Positions 1 to 10,107 of a DNA stretch of 64,000 nucleotides are shown here, piece by piece. The notes beneath the pieces were generated by a model. It was not told where the DNA came from, ran no database searches, and saw only the letters and a list, made by a program, of their open reading frames with translations. Source of the DNA: Alphaproteobacteria bacterium bin52 (GTDB taxonomy: Bacteria; Pseudomonadota; Alphaproteobacteria; Thalassobaculales; Thalassobaculaceae); assembly GCA_002238645.1 (NCBI GenBank), contig MPMT01000017.1:1-64000 (forward strand), in the 5' to 3' direction. Each line of letters opens with the position of its first letter. The stretch's first letter is position 1. The position numbers were made by a program, and so were the translations under genes.

Positions 1-339
1 CAGAATGGAGGCCCTTGGCATTCTCGTCCGTCCCACAAATCAGCTTCATGTGGGGGTGTCATTTCGGGGCTTCATCCAATCGTTCGCTTTCGCTACGGCC
101 CTCCGGTTCGCTCGCCACCCTGGCTGATCGGACCAGCAGGGCTCTGTGTCTCTGCCGGCCCACGGTGGCTTTCTGCGTCCCAGCTCGCTGGCCGCGGGTT
201 GCCCCGGGACCAGTGGGATATGCTACGGCACCAAACTGAGAACTGTGCCGGCGGGACTTTCACCCGCAAGTTCAGCAGCTAGACTCGCTGCACCCATTCC
301 GTAACCCCGTGTCCCGTTGACCCGGAACCAGGGTTGCAC
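1..339 (-). mobile_element. Group II intron, 5' part (domain I), cut by window edge
   Basis: Read on the minus strand, this stretch has the marks of a bacterial group II intron ribozyme: a GTGCAACCC 5' end at 339 (consensus GTGYG), a first small hairpin (ACCC...GGGT), then the typical domain I element GGGTGAAAGTCCC (around 255-270) closing a GC-rich stem, and further on a GTAGCGAAAGCGAAC block near 87-101. No protein-coding gene is credible here; the short open frame at 15-239 is an intron shadow. The intron body and any reverse transcriptase would lie left of the window. It sits about 120 bases downstream of parB in the same orientation. The class is not determined. The identification rests on remembered sequence and structure features, without covariance-model support. 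Confidence 0.75.
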
Positions 340-398
340 GGGCCTTTTTTGAGGCAACAGTATTACGGCCCGGGGCACATTCCTGACGCTGCGGGAAA

Positions 399-415
399 GG
401 TCAGTGATTCTGACC
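399..415 (-). terminator. Hairpin after parB, possible weak terminator
   Basis: GGTCAG and CTGACC form a perfect 6 bp stem with a 5-base loop, 43 bases past the parB stop on the minus strand and followed there by TTTCCC. The T-run is short, so intrinsic termination would be weak. It abuts the parS site at 418-433. Confidence 0.4.
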
Positions 416-417
416 CG

Positions 418-433
418 TGTTTCACGTGAAACA
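418..433. other. parS: parS centromere site 1
   Basis: TGTTTCACGTGAAACA, a perfect 16 bp palindrome identical to the bacterial chromosomal parS consensus bound by ParB. It lies between the parB stop and the group II intron, in non-coding DNA. Confidence 0.95.
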
Positions 434-457
434 GTCGCGGCTGTTCACCTCGTGACG

Positions 458-1381
458 CTAGTCCGGGTCCTGGTTGTTCGGACGGGCATCGTCTTCCCGC
501 GGTTCCGGCCGGGCAAAGCCCGCGCCGACCGACAGGCATTCGAGCAGACGGTCCAGCTGGCGCAGCGAGGTGTACTGGATGATCATTGTGCCGCGCTCCG
601 GTGTCTTCTGGGTGATCTTCACACGAGTGCCAAGGGATTCGCCGAGACTTTTCTCGACCGCCTGCAGGTTCGGGTCGGGACGCCGGCGGGGCCTGCGGGG
701 CCGGACGGGGCCGGTCTTCTGTTCGCGGCGCACCAGTTCCTCGGTTTCGCGCACCGAGAGACCCTCGGCCAGGACCCGTTGTGCCAAGACCTCGGGCTCC
801 GAAGCAGCGAGCAGCGCGCGGCCATGACCGGCGGACAGCTGTCCCGATTGCAGATGTTGCCGAATCGCGGCCGAAAGCGACAACAGCCGGGTCGTATTGG
901 CAATGTGACTCCGGCTCTTGCCGACCAGTCTTGCAAGGGTTTGCTGCGTATACCGGTGATCGGACAACAGCCTGCGGTACCCCTCCGCTTCCTCGACCGG
1001 CGTCAGGTCGGCGCGCTGAACGTTCTCAATCAGCGCCACTGCAAGCGCTCGAGGCTCTTCCATCTCCTCGATCAGTGCCGGCAGTTCGTGCAGGCCTGCA
1101 AGCTGCGCGGCACGCCAGCGCCGTTCCCCTGCGACGATTTCGTACGCGGAGTCTCCGGTTCCGGCAGGTCTCAGCAACAGTGGTTGCAGTACGCCGTGAT
1201 GGCTGATGCTCTCGGCCAGTTGTTCGAGTTCGGTCTGCTCGAACAGGCTTCGCGGCTGGTTCCGGCCCGGCACGATCTGTTCGATCGGCACCGAACGCAG
1301 CCGCGACGTTTCCTCGCCTCCCAGCAGCGAGCCCAGACCACGGCCCAGACCACGGCGTTCACGTCCAGTTTTCTGCGTCAT
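458..1381 (-). CDS. parB: Chromosome-partitioning protein ParB
   Basis: The 307-residue product is the CTP-dependent DNA clamp that loads at parS and drives origin segregation with ParA. The basic N-terminus with GLGRGLGSLLGG is the typical ParA-interacting leader. The ParB/Srx domain follows, with motifs matching NPYQPR (here GRNQPRS, about residue 39) and GERRWRAAQ (about 85) and the ENVQRADL box (about 118). A helix-turn-helix lies around 145-190 (LVGKSRSHIANTTRLL) and a dimerisation domain at the C-terminus. The ATG overlaps the parA stop (ATGA), so the two are translationally coupled. Four parS sites lie within 4.6 kb, which supports the chromosomal rather than plasmid type. Confidence 0.96.
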   Translation of the reverse strand: MTQKTGRERRGLGRGLGSLLGGEETSRLRSVPIEQIVPGRNQPRSLFEQTELEQLAESISHHGVLQPLLLRPAGTGDSAYEIVAGERRWRAAQLAGLHELPALIEEMEEPRALAVALIENVQRADLTPVEEAEGYRRLLSDHRYTQQTLARLVGKSRSHIANTTRLLSLSAAIRQHLQSGQLSAGHGRALLAASEPEVLAQRVLAEGLSVRETEELVRREQKTGPVRPRRPRRRPDPNLQAVEKSLGESLGTRVKITQKTPERGTMIIQYTSLRQLDRLLECLSVGAGFARPEPREDDARPNNQDPD

Positions 1382-2196
1382 GATGCTGTCAGCCTGCCTT
1401 CCCGCTCAAGGACCTCGCGCGCGAGCTTGACGTAGGCCTGCGATCCCGCGCATCGCAGGTCGTACACCAGGGCCGGGATTCCGTGTGACGGAGCCTCGGA
1501 AATCCGCACGTTTCGCGGAATGACGGTCTGGTAGACCAGATCCCCCATATGGTGACGCACGTCGTCTTCAACCTGCCTTGACAGGTTGTTGCGGCCATCG
1601 AACATCGTCAAGACCACTCCCTGGACCGCGAGCTGCGGGTTGAACGACCGCCGGATCCGCTCGACTGTTTGGAGCAGCATGCTCAGTCCTTCCAGGGCAT
1701 AGAACTCGCATTGCAACGGTACCAGTACCCCGCCCGAGGCGACCAGCGCGTTCAGTGTCAGCAGTCCGAGCGATGGCGGACAGTCGATGAACACGACATC
1801 CGGGCTGTCGGACGTCTCTGCGAGATACTGTTCGAGCACGGCCCGTACCCGGTACTCCCGTTCGGCCAGTTCCACCAGCTCCAGCTCTGCGCCGGAAAGG
1901 TCAGGCGTGCTCGGCACCAGCGACAGGCCCGGAACCACGGTTGGCAGCACCGCCGACTGAAGGTCTGTCGATCCTGCAAGAACCGCATAGATGTCCCGAC
2001 GCCGGTCCTGGCGGGAAACACCAAGCCCGGTGCTTGCATTGCCCTGAGGGTCGAGATCGATCACAAGCACGCGAAGTCTGTACGCCGCCATCGCGGTCGC
2101 CAGGTTGACCGCGGTCGTGGTCTTGCCCACCCCGCCCTTCTGGTTTGCCAGCGCCAGTACCCTTGGCCGGCCTGCGGCCGGCTGTTCACGTGCCAT
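1378..2196 (-). CDS. parA: Chromosome-partitioning ATPase ParA
   Basis: The 272-residue deviant Walker ATPase moves ParB-parS complexes over the nucleoid. The Walker A motif KGGVGKTTT starts at residue 20 and carries the signature lysine. The DLDPQGNAST Walker A' segment and the FIDCPPSLG Walker B follow. The start chosen is the ATG at 2196, just before AREQPAAGRPRVLALANQKGG; the open frame continues upstream inside rsmG but that part is not ParA-like. The gene overlaps the rsmG 3' end by 11 bases and the parB start by 4, giving a tightly coupled mnmG-rsmG-parA-parB order. Confidence 0.95.
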   Translation of the reverse strand: MAREQPAAGRPRVLALANQKGGVGKTTTAVNLATAMAAYRLRVLVIDLDPQGNASTGLGVSRQDRRRDIYAVLAGSTDLQSAVLPTVVPGLSLVPSTPDLSGAELELVELAEREYRVRAVLEQYLAETSDSPDVVFIDCPPSLGLLTLNALVASGGVLVPLQCEFYALEGLSMLLQTVERIRRSFNPQLAVQGVVLTMFDGRNNLSRQVEDDVRHHMGDLVYQTVIPRNVRISEAPSHGIPALVYDLRCAGSQAYVKLAREVLEREGRLTAS

Positions 2197-2816
2197 CGCC
2201 AAGCCCTTCCATTCGAACCACGGTACTGCCCGGGCTGGACAGGCTCGGAATGGCACTGACCCGCAGCCGGATGCCGGCGGCAATGGTGTCGAGCTCCCGT
2301 GCCACGGATCGCCCCTTGGGAAACAGGCACACCGTGTCGGCGTGCACATGCGGCTGCGCCAGCGTGATCAGCCGGTCAAGCGGCGCGCACGCACGTGCAG
2401 TCACAACGTCAAATTGCCCTGCCTGCAGTGCCTCGATCCGGACCGGGTGCACGCTGACCCTGGTTCCGGTTTCCCGGGCCACCTGTGAAACGAAACCACA
2501 CTTGCGGGTGTCGGAGTCGACGAGATGCACGTCACGAGCCCCGAGCATGGCCAGGACCAGGCCCGGAAACCCGGCTCCGGTTCCGATATCGAGCACGGAA
2601 CAAGCCGGATCCGGAAGCAGGCCGAACAGCTGGGCGCTGTCGAGAAAGTGCCGGCTCCAGACCTGATCGAGCGTCGATGCGGAAACCAGATTGATGGCCC
2701 GTTGCCACCGCCGAAGCATCGCTTCGTAGTGGTCCAGCTTCTCCATGGCCGCCGATGATGCGCCGAGTGCCGCGCGAAAGGCATCGCGCTGACTGAGGTG
2801 ACCGACGGCGCTCACG

Positions 2817-4685
<1,869 letters not shown>

Positions 4686-4735
4686 CTTCCTGCCTCCACA
4701 TGATGCGGAACCGGTGCATACCAGAGTCAGCGACA

Positions 4736-4751
4736 TGTTTCACGTGAAACA
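4736..4751. other. parS: parS site 3, upstream of mnmG
   Basis: A third perfect TGTTTCACGTGAAACA, about 50 bases upstream of the chosen mnmG start. ParB loading here could interfere with or regulate mnmG-rsmG-parAB transcription. Confidence 0.95.
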
Positions 4752-5304
4752 TGGAGCCTGTATGGAATATCGCCGACATCGCGCCGCCGTCCTCCGATCG
4801 TTTCGCGGCTCCCGGGCCGGACGCTCATTGCGAGGGTGTGTTGACAGCACCGGCTCCGCGCTGTTGTTCGTCATTGTATCCTGTACCGTATCCACATCGT
4901 TCATGCGTACCCCATGCCCGGTCCCGTCACATGCCGGCTGCTGCCGCGGAAGTCCCCGAAACTTGGGCTCCCGACCCGATGACAACTGTTTCACGTGGAA
5001 CATTCCGGTCCATCGCTTGGGCGTCACATCATCGTGCGGCGCATCCAGGATCGCTCGCATGGTGCCGGGACATTCGTGCGGATCCAGTCCTGTTTCAAAC
5101 GTACTATAGTAAATATTATCAATCGGTTATGCTGGATTTCGAGCGGCGGAGAAGGCCGGCGGACACTCCATTCACTCGGCCGACACCCCCGGGGTTCGGT
5201 CCTTTCCGCCACACCGGGTTTCCACTCCGATCCCGGGTCGGTGCCTTGTCTGTCGGACCGATGCTCCGCCACGGCACCGTGTCCGGCAGACACGTCCCGC
5301 GAGC
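4752..5304. other. Non-coding interval mnmE-mnmG with parS and AT-rich patch
   Basis: About 550 bases between the mnmE stop and mnmG hold no convincing gene. Small open frames such as 4740-5060 on the minus strand owe part of their sequence to parS (MFHVKQ). The notable content is parS site 4 and an AT-rich patch at 5100-5132 containing the 10 bp palindrome TACTATAGTA (5102-5111), unusual in this GC-rich DNA. It may carry the promoter for mnmG-rsmG-parAB, but no clean -35/-10 pair is seen. Confidence 0.6.
4987..5002. other. parS: parS site 4, one mismatch
   Basis: TGTTTCACGTGGAACA differs from the perfect palindrome at one position. Its reverse complement, TGTTCCACGTGAAACA, is a known functional natural variant in other bacteria. 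It lies in the non-coding stretch between mnmE and mnmG. Confidence 0.85.
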
Positions 5305-6621
5305 CTACTTGCCGATGCAAAAGTCCCGGAAGATCACATCGAGCAGCTGTTCAACATCGACCCTGCCGGTCACGCGTCCGAGTGCGTCCGCGCCGGCCCG
5401 GGCGTGTTCGGCAACGATCTCGAGCCCGGCGCCACGTTCCAGATCCGCCTGCGCGGCTGCGAGATGGCCGATGGTCGCAAGCAGCGCCGCCCGGTGTCGC
5501 GCCCTGGTGAGCACCGGCCGACCCGCAACGTCCATCCTCTCGCGCGCCAGCGTCGTGAGCGACCGGAGAAAGGGCTGAAGCCCGGCGCCGGACCTGACCG
5601 AAGTCGCGTGGGCCGGCCGTGGAGCCTCGAAGGCCGGATCGAGGTCTATCTTGTTGAACACGACGAGATCGCTCTCCGGGAACACGACGGTCTCCCGGTG
5701 ATGATCCCCCGTGGCATCGAATACCAGCACGCGAAGGTCGGCGTGATCCGCCCAGTCCTGCGCCCGTCTGACGCCTTCGGCCTCGATGCTGTCGCGCGCG
5801 GTTCGCAACCCGGCGGTATCGGCGACGATGACCGGGAACCCCGCAAGATCGAGGTGAACCTCGATCACGTCACGGGTAGTTCCGGCATGTTCCGACACGA
5901 TGGCGGCATCACGGCCCGCGAGCCAGTTGACCAGCGACGACTTCCCCGCGTTCGGTGGCCCGACCACCGCGACCCTCAGACCATCCCTCAGCCTTTCCCC
6001 TCGCCTCCCGTCATCAGCGAAGGTCTCCATCTCGAGGCGCATGCGGCAAAGCCCGTCGAGCGCTGCATTGACTGCGGTTTCAGGGATTTCCTCGTCCGGA
6101 AAGTCGATCCACGCCTCGATGTGCGCCCGCAGGTACTGGATCTGTTCCGCCCATTCGTCGAGCCGTCGCGCCAGCCCGCCCTCGAGCTGCACCAGGGCAG
6201 CCTGCCGCTGGGCCTCGGTCTGCGCGACCACGAGATCGTTGACGGCCTCGGCAGCGGTCAGGTCCAGCCGGCCGGCGAGAAACGCCCGGCGGGTGAACTC
6301 GCCCGGCTCGGCATGTCGCCAGCCCGGGCAGCGAGCGAGCACGCCCATCGTGCGCTCGAGGACGGCACGGCCCCCATGCACGTGCAACTCGACGACATCC
6401 TCGCCGGTGTAGCTTCCCGGCGCCGGAAACCACACTACGAGACCGCGATCCACCAGTTCGCCGTCGTCGCGGAACGCGCGCAGGGCAGCACGGCGCGGAG
6501 CAGGCAGCACGAACCCGAACAACCGCGCGGCCGATGCCGCGTCACTGCCCGATATGCGCACCACCGCGACGCCGGAACGGCCGGCTGCGCTTGCGAGCGC
6601 GAAAATGGTGTCCCCGCTCAT
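5305..6621 (-). CDS. mnmE: tRNA-modification GTPase MnmE (TrmE)
   Basis: The product is the GTPase partner of MnmG in wobble-uridine modification. The 438-residue protein has an N-terminal formyl-THF-binding domain (IFALASAAGRSGVAVVRISG, residues 6-25; PGSYTGEDVVELHVHGG, 68-84). The GTPase domain inserted in the helical domain has G1 GPPNAGKSS (221-229), GTTRD (247-251), DTAG (268-271) and NKID (about 326). It ends in the invariant FCIGK with the catalytic cysteine. It is usually followed or preceded by rho in this group; here it faces an unrelated accessory block instead. Confidence 0.96.
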   Translation of the reverse strand: MSGDTIFALASAAGRSGVAVVRISGSDAASAARLFGFVLPAPRRAALRAFRDDGELVDRGLVVWFPAPGSYTGEDVVELHVHGGRAVLERTMGVLARCPGWRHAEPGEFTRRAFLAGRLDLTAAEAVNDLVVAQTEAQRQAALVQLEGGLARRLDEWAEQIQYLRAHIEAWIDFPDEEIPETAVNAALDGLCRMRLEMETFADDGRRGERLRDGLRVAVVGPPNAGKSSLVNWLAGRDAAIVSEHAGTTRDVIEVHLDLAGFPVIVADTAGLRTARDSIEAEGVRRAQDWADHADLRVLVFDATGDHHRETVVFPESDLVVFNKIDLDPAFEAPRPAHATSVRSGAGLQPFLRSLTTLARERMDVAGRPVLTRARHRAALLATIGHLAAAQADLERGAGLEIVAEHARAGADALGRVTGRVDVEQLLDVIFRDFCIGK

Positions 6622-7089
6622 GACGGTCGTGCCTCACCTTCCATAGATCAACCGCCTGCAGTGCCCAACCGGCCACAATGGCAGGAAATCCCGTGTTTCC
6701 GGGAATTGTAGTCGAAACAACGCGGGAAATTCTCCGGCCCCGACCCCTTGCCTGCGAACGCCGCGCCGAACGATTCTCGGGAACATGTGCAGAAAATACT
6801 TTTTTTACAACACCTTGTACGTGAATTGGACAGCCAGTTTGCGTGTACGCAAGCACCAGTCCGGCCCCTCGTCAGGCCATCAGCTTCATGTGCCTGGCAA
6901 CTGGAAGGCGGGAGGGCGGCGTGGTAAGGTTTGTCACGGCAGGCATGACGTATTCGTTGCCTCGACGAGAAGACGGCCGGCGCCGTTTACTCCGCAATGC
7001 CGGCGACCCGCATCATGCCTGTGGTCATGAGGAACGCGCCCCGCTGAAGATGCGGAGCAGGATTTGGGCAGCGATAGAGGGGTCCTGAG
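6622..7089. other. Intergenic region upstream of mnmE and the ABM gene
   Basis: A 468-base divergent spacer with no credible coding sequence. It contains an AT-rich run at 6772-6815 with a seven-T tract, and a short inverted repeat TCCCG/CGGGA near 6689-6704. The AT-rich run may hold divergent promoters. It is also a candidate site for a rearrangement junction (see findings). Confidence 0.5.
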
Positions 7090-7383
7090 ATGGCAGTTCG
7101 CGTTATTGTCGATGTCAAGGCGAAACCCGGCACCGGGGGAGAGGTGGTTGCATTCTTCAGGTCGATTCTGCCGGAAACGCGCGCCTACAAAGGCTGTTCC
7201 AGCGTCCATACCCTGCAGAACCACGACGATCCCGACAACGTGATGCTGGTCGAAGACTGGGATTCCCACGAGCAACACAGGGAGTATCTCGCCTGGCAGC
7301 GGGAGAGGGGGACGAGCAGCCGGCTCATCGATGCCCTCGCCGAGCAGCCAAGCGTCCGCTATTTCGACGTGACCGACGCCTGA
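7090..7383 (+). CDS. Putative antibiotic biosynthesis monooxygenase (ABM) domain protein
   Basis: A small 97-residue ferredoxin-like fold protein of the ABM/YgiN type: an N-terminal beta strand (VRVIVDVKAKPG), a helix, GCSSVHTLQNHDDPDNVMLVEDWDSHEQHREYLA with the family's typical W-D-S/H-xx-H pattern, and a C-terminal strand (YFDV). Family members include quinol monooxygenases, heme-degrading enzymes and many of unknown substrate. No heme-specific residues can be assigned. It stands alone, with a GAGGGG stretch a few bases before the ATG. The substrate is unknown. Confidence 0.8.
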   Translation: MAVRVIVDVKAKPGTGGEVVAFFRSILPETRAYKGCSSVHTLQNHDDPDNVMLVEDWDSHEQHREYLAWQRERGTSSRLIDALAEQPSVRYFDVTDA

Positions 7384-7868
7384 GCCCCGACTACGGCGAA
7401 GGGCGCTCGCGCTGCCTCTGTCCGGTATCCGGCCGGAACGGGTCGTTCAGCGTTCCGTGACCGGGATTGCGGGGAGGGGTCGGGTTTTCCCGGACCGCCG
7501 GTGACGACGTGTCGTTGCTGAATGCGTCCACCGGAGGTTTCCCTGACCGGGGTCGTGCGGGCCGGCGGCGCTCCTGAAACGACCACCAGAAAACCTCCCT
7601 GCGCTAGCCGGTTTCCCCGCTGGTTGCGGGGACCACCCTGTCCGCCGTGCTCCCGTCCGGGTGCCCGGGATCGATGAACCTGCACCGGTTGTGCTGGCCG
7701 TTGACGGCTTCTGACGCGCTGTCGGGGTGCGGGGCGGCCCGGACAGGGGCCGTTGCCACTTCATGAGTTCCGTGGACATTGCCCGCCCGGCTTGGCCGAA
7801 AAAACACTGATGCTCTACCATTCCTGGTGCATTGGTCGCAGGACGCTGTTCTCGGGGGAGTGCCGAAC
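7384..7868. other. Structured non-coding region upstream of SulP gene
   Basis: This 485-base spacer has no credible gene. It carries two nested inverted repeats: GGAGGTTT (7533-7540) with AAACCTCC (7591-7598), and inside it GGTCGT (7551-7556) with ACGACC (7579-7584). A separate perfect hairpin CCCCGC-TGGTT-GCGGGG follows at 7615-7631. A weak promoter-like pair, TTGGCC (about 7794) and TACCAT (about 7816), precedes the SulP start. A structured leader RNA is possible; no known riboswitch was recognised. Confidence 0.4.
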
Positions 7869-9425
7869 ATGCTGGATAGTCTGCGAAACCAGGATCGACC
7901 ACCGTACGAGCGCGAAACCCTGTGGGCCGACCTGAGGGCCGGCGTCACCCTGGTTGCATCATACCTGCCAACCGCCATGGCGCTCGGCGTCATTTCCGGC
8001 ATGGGGCCCCTCGCGGGACTCTGGTGTGGTGTCTTCGTCGGGATCATCTCGGCGGTGTGCGGCGGAACGCGCGCGCTGGTGAGCGGGCCCAGCGCCGTGC
8101 TCGCGGTGATCACCGCGACGCTGCTGATGGGCGACAAGATGAGCCTGCCGGAACTCGCGGTCGTCATCGTCATGGCCGGCGCAATCCAGGTCATTCTCGG
8201 AATCGCCGGCGTCGGCCGCTTCGTTTCATACATGCCGCACATCGTGCTCACGGGGTTCATGTCGGGAATCGGCGTGCTGCTGCTGGCAACGCAGACCGAG
8301 AAGCTGTTTCACCTCGGCGTGAACGACTTCGCCCTCGCGGCTTTCTGCCTGGCCGTGTTCTTCGTGTGGCCGGCCCGTATCGGCAAGTACGTCCCGGCAC
8401 CGCTCGCGGCGGTGGGAATCGGGTGGATCGTCGCGCTCTTCATCCCCGGCATCCACCAGCTAGGTCCTGTCCCGGTTGGACTGCCGGTGCCGGTGCTCGA
8501 GCTTCCGTCGCTTGAATTCCTGCCGAAAGCCGTCGGGCCCGCGGTTCTGATCGCCCTCATCAGTTCCGTGTACACACTGATGTGGTCACTGATCGCCGAT
8601 ACGTTCACGGGCTCGCAGCACAATCCGAACCGCGAGCTGGTCGGTCTCGGACTGGGAAACCTCGCGGCGGGGATCGTGGGCGTTCTGCCCGGGAGCGGGA
8701 CCATCGCCACCATGACCGCCCGCCGTTTCGGCGGGAAGACCGTGGTGACCGCCATCGTCTGCCTGATCATCGTCGCAGCCCTCATCCTGGGTCTCGGCCC
8801 CTACGCGGCACCGTTGCCGCTGGCGGCTCTGTCCGCGATCGTCATGCTCGTCGGCTGGCGGATGATCGAGTTCTCCTTCCTGCGGAAGGTTCCCCGGATG
8901 GACCCGAAGTACTCCGCAGTCATGCTGCTGGTCATGGCTGTCACAATCTTTGTGGATCCGGTCTTCGCAATCATGTTCGGCGTAATCGCCGCAAATATCG
9001 TCAACGCCGTGCAGCTTGAGTCTCTGGAACTTGACAGCGTGGTCTCGACGCCGCTTCTCGACAGTACCTTCACCACGGAGGTTGACGACGAATTCACGGC
9101 TCGAATCGGGCTCGTGGCCTTTCGCGGTTCTTTTACGGTGTCGTCCTCGCGAAAACTGATCGCCTTGATCGGCGTGGACATCCGTGACCACGAAGTCGTG
9201 ATTTTCGATCTTTCGAGGGCCACCCATATTGACGACAGCGCCGCCAATCTTCTGGCCCAGATCATTGACCGCGCCAAGCAGACCCACACCGAGATCGTCG
9301 TCTGCGGCATCAACGACCGCATCCGCGCCACCCTGTTCGCATTCAATGTCCTCGACCGCATTCCCGAGGATCGAACCGTCGCGACCGAGAAGGAAGCCAG
9401 GGACCTCGCCTGGTCGCTGCTGTAA
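7869..9425 (+). CDS. SulP-family anion transporter with STAS domain
   Basis: An inner-membrane transporter of the SulP/SLC26 family, likely moving sulfate, bicarbonate or a dicarboxylate. The 518-residue protein has about 10-12 hydrophobic segments starting with DLRAGVTLVASYLPTAMALG, the SGPSAVLAVITATLL motif typical of SulP helix 3, and GLGNLAAGIVGVLPGSGTIA in the second repeat. A cytoplasmic STAS domain covers about residues 400-515, with the DLSRATHIDDSAANLL loop corresponding to the conserved D-S/T site. The start at 7869 has GGGGGAG about 10 bases upstream; the longer frame from 7779 adds residues unlike the family. The substrate cannot be told from sequence, and no carbonic anhydrase or sulfate gene lies next to it. 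Confidence 0.9.
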   Translation: MLDSLRNQDRPPYERETLWADLRAGVTLVASYLPTAMALGVISGMGPLAGLWCGVFVGIISAVCGGTRALVSGPSAVLAVITATLLMGDKMSLPELAVVIVMAGAIQVILGIAGVGRFVSYMPHIVLTGFMSGIGVLLLATQTEKLFHLGVNDFALAAFCLAVFFVWPARIGKYVPAPLAAVGIGWIVALFIPGIHQLGPVPVGLPVPVLELPSLEFLPKAVGPAVLIALISSVYTLMWSLIADTFTGSQHNPNRELVGLGLGNLAAGIVGVLPGSGTIATMTARRFGGKTVVTAIVCLIIVAALILGLGPYAAPLPLAALSAIVMLVGWRMIEFSFLRKVPRMDPKYSAVMLLVMAVTIFVDPVFAIMFGVIAANIVNAVQLESLELDSVVSTPLLDSTFTTEVDDEFTARIGLVAFRGSFTVSSSRKLIALIGVDIRDHEVVIFDLSRATHIDDSAANLLAQIIDRAKQTHTEIVVCGINDRIRATLFAFNVLDRIPEDRTVATEKEARDLAWSLL

Positions 9426-9579
9426 CGGCACTCCATTCCCGCCGCCACAGGACGGGGGACTGCCGGGCGGAGAGACGGCACAGTCCGCAACAGCCGCGGA
9501 CGTGCTTCCGGGGGTCAAGAAGACGAAACGCGTCAGTTCGCTTGCCGCCTGCCCGAGGGCAGCGGCGCAGGGCGCCCGA

Positions 9580-9990
9580 TCATCCGGTCGACACGCCTTC
9601 GTGGCGCACGAGCCCGTCTGCCAGCTCGAGCCACGGAACCTGTTCGGCAACGAAGACATGAAACCGGGGCCGGTAGGCGGCCGGGTCGTCGAGGCTCGCC
9701 GCGTACAGGTGCACCTCGCCCGGAAACCGGTCCGCTTCGTAGGACATCGGTGTTCCACAGGTGGCGCAGAACCGGCGGGTGACACCCGGCGAGGACGCGA
9801 ACGCCGCCGGCTCCACACCGGTCCAGGCGAAGCTGTCGGCATGGACGCCGACGAAACTCGCAAGCGCCGACGAGGTCTGGCGCCGGCAGCTTTCGCAGTG
9901 ACAGTGTCCCTGCCATTTCGGCGGACCGGTGAACCTGTAGGTCACGGCGCCGCACAGGCAGTGGCCGGTTGTCGCGTCATCCCCTGTCAC
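9580..9990 (-). CDS. GFA family zinc protein (glutathione-dependent formaldehyde-activating-like)
   Basis: A 136-residue member of the GFA/CENP-V fold. Zinc ligands are visible as C11-x-C13, C30-H-C32-x-x-C35 and C75-x-x-C78 followed by GTPMSYE. Family members include Gfa, which speeds S-hydroxymethylglutathione formation, but most are of unknown function, so formaldehyde should not be assumed. It is transcribed away from the Rieske gene, sharing a 117-base divergent spacer; a role linked to demethylation by that oxygenase is possible but only inferred. Confidence 0.87.
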   Translation of the reverse strand: MTGDDATTGHCLCGAVTYRFTGPPKWQGHCHCESCRRQTSSALASFVGVHADSFAWTGVEPAAFASSPGVTRRFCATCGTPMSYEADRFPGEVHLYAASLDDPAAYRPRFHVFVAEQVPWLELADGLVRHEGVSTG

Positions 9991-10107
9991 CGTTCGCCTC
10001 CCTCACCCTGTGCCCCGGTCGCGCCCCAGCGTATACCATGGGCTCCATCAGGGGGACCGCTGTTATTCGGGACCGGTTCCTGCTAGTGATCTTCCGGGAG
10101 CACGCCG

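Noticed and set aside
15-239. 74-codon plus-strand frame at the left end
   Set aside because: It lies within the group II intron domain I on the opposite strand and has no domain.
4740-5060. Small minus-strand frame containing MFHVKQ
   Set aside because: That peptide comes from parS itself. The rest shows no domain or ribosome site, and such frames are common artefacts near parS.
7611-7640. CRISPR type I-E-like repeat (GTTTCCCCGC...GCGGGG)
   Set aside because: It occurs once only. No second copy lies about 60 bases away on either side, and no cas gene is in the window. It is kept as a simple hairpin.
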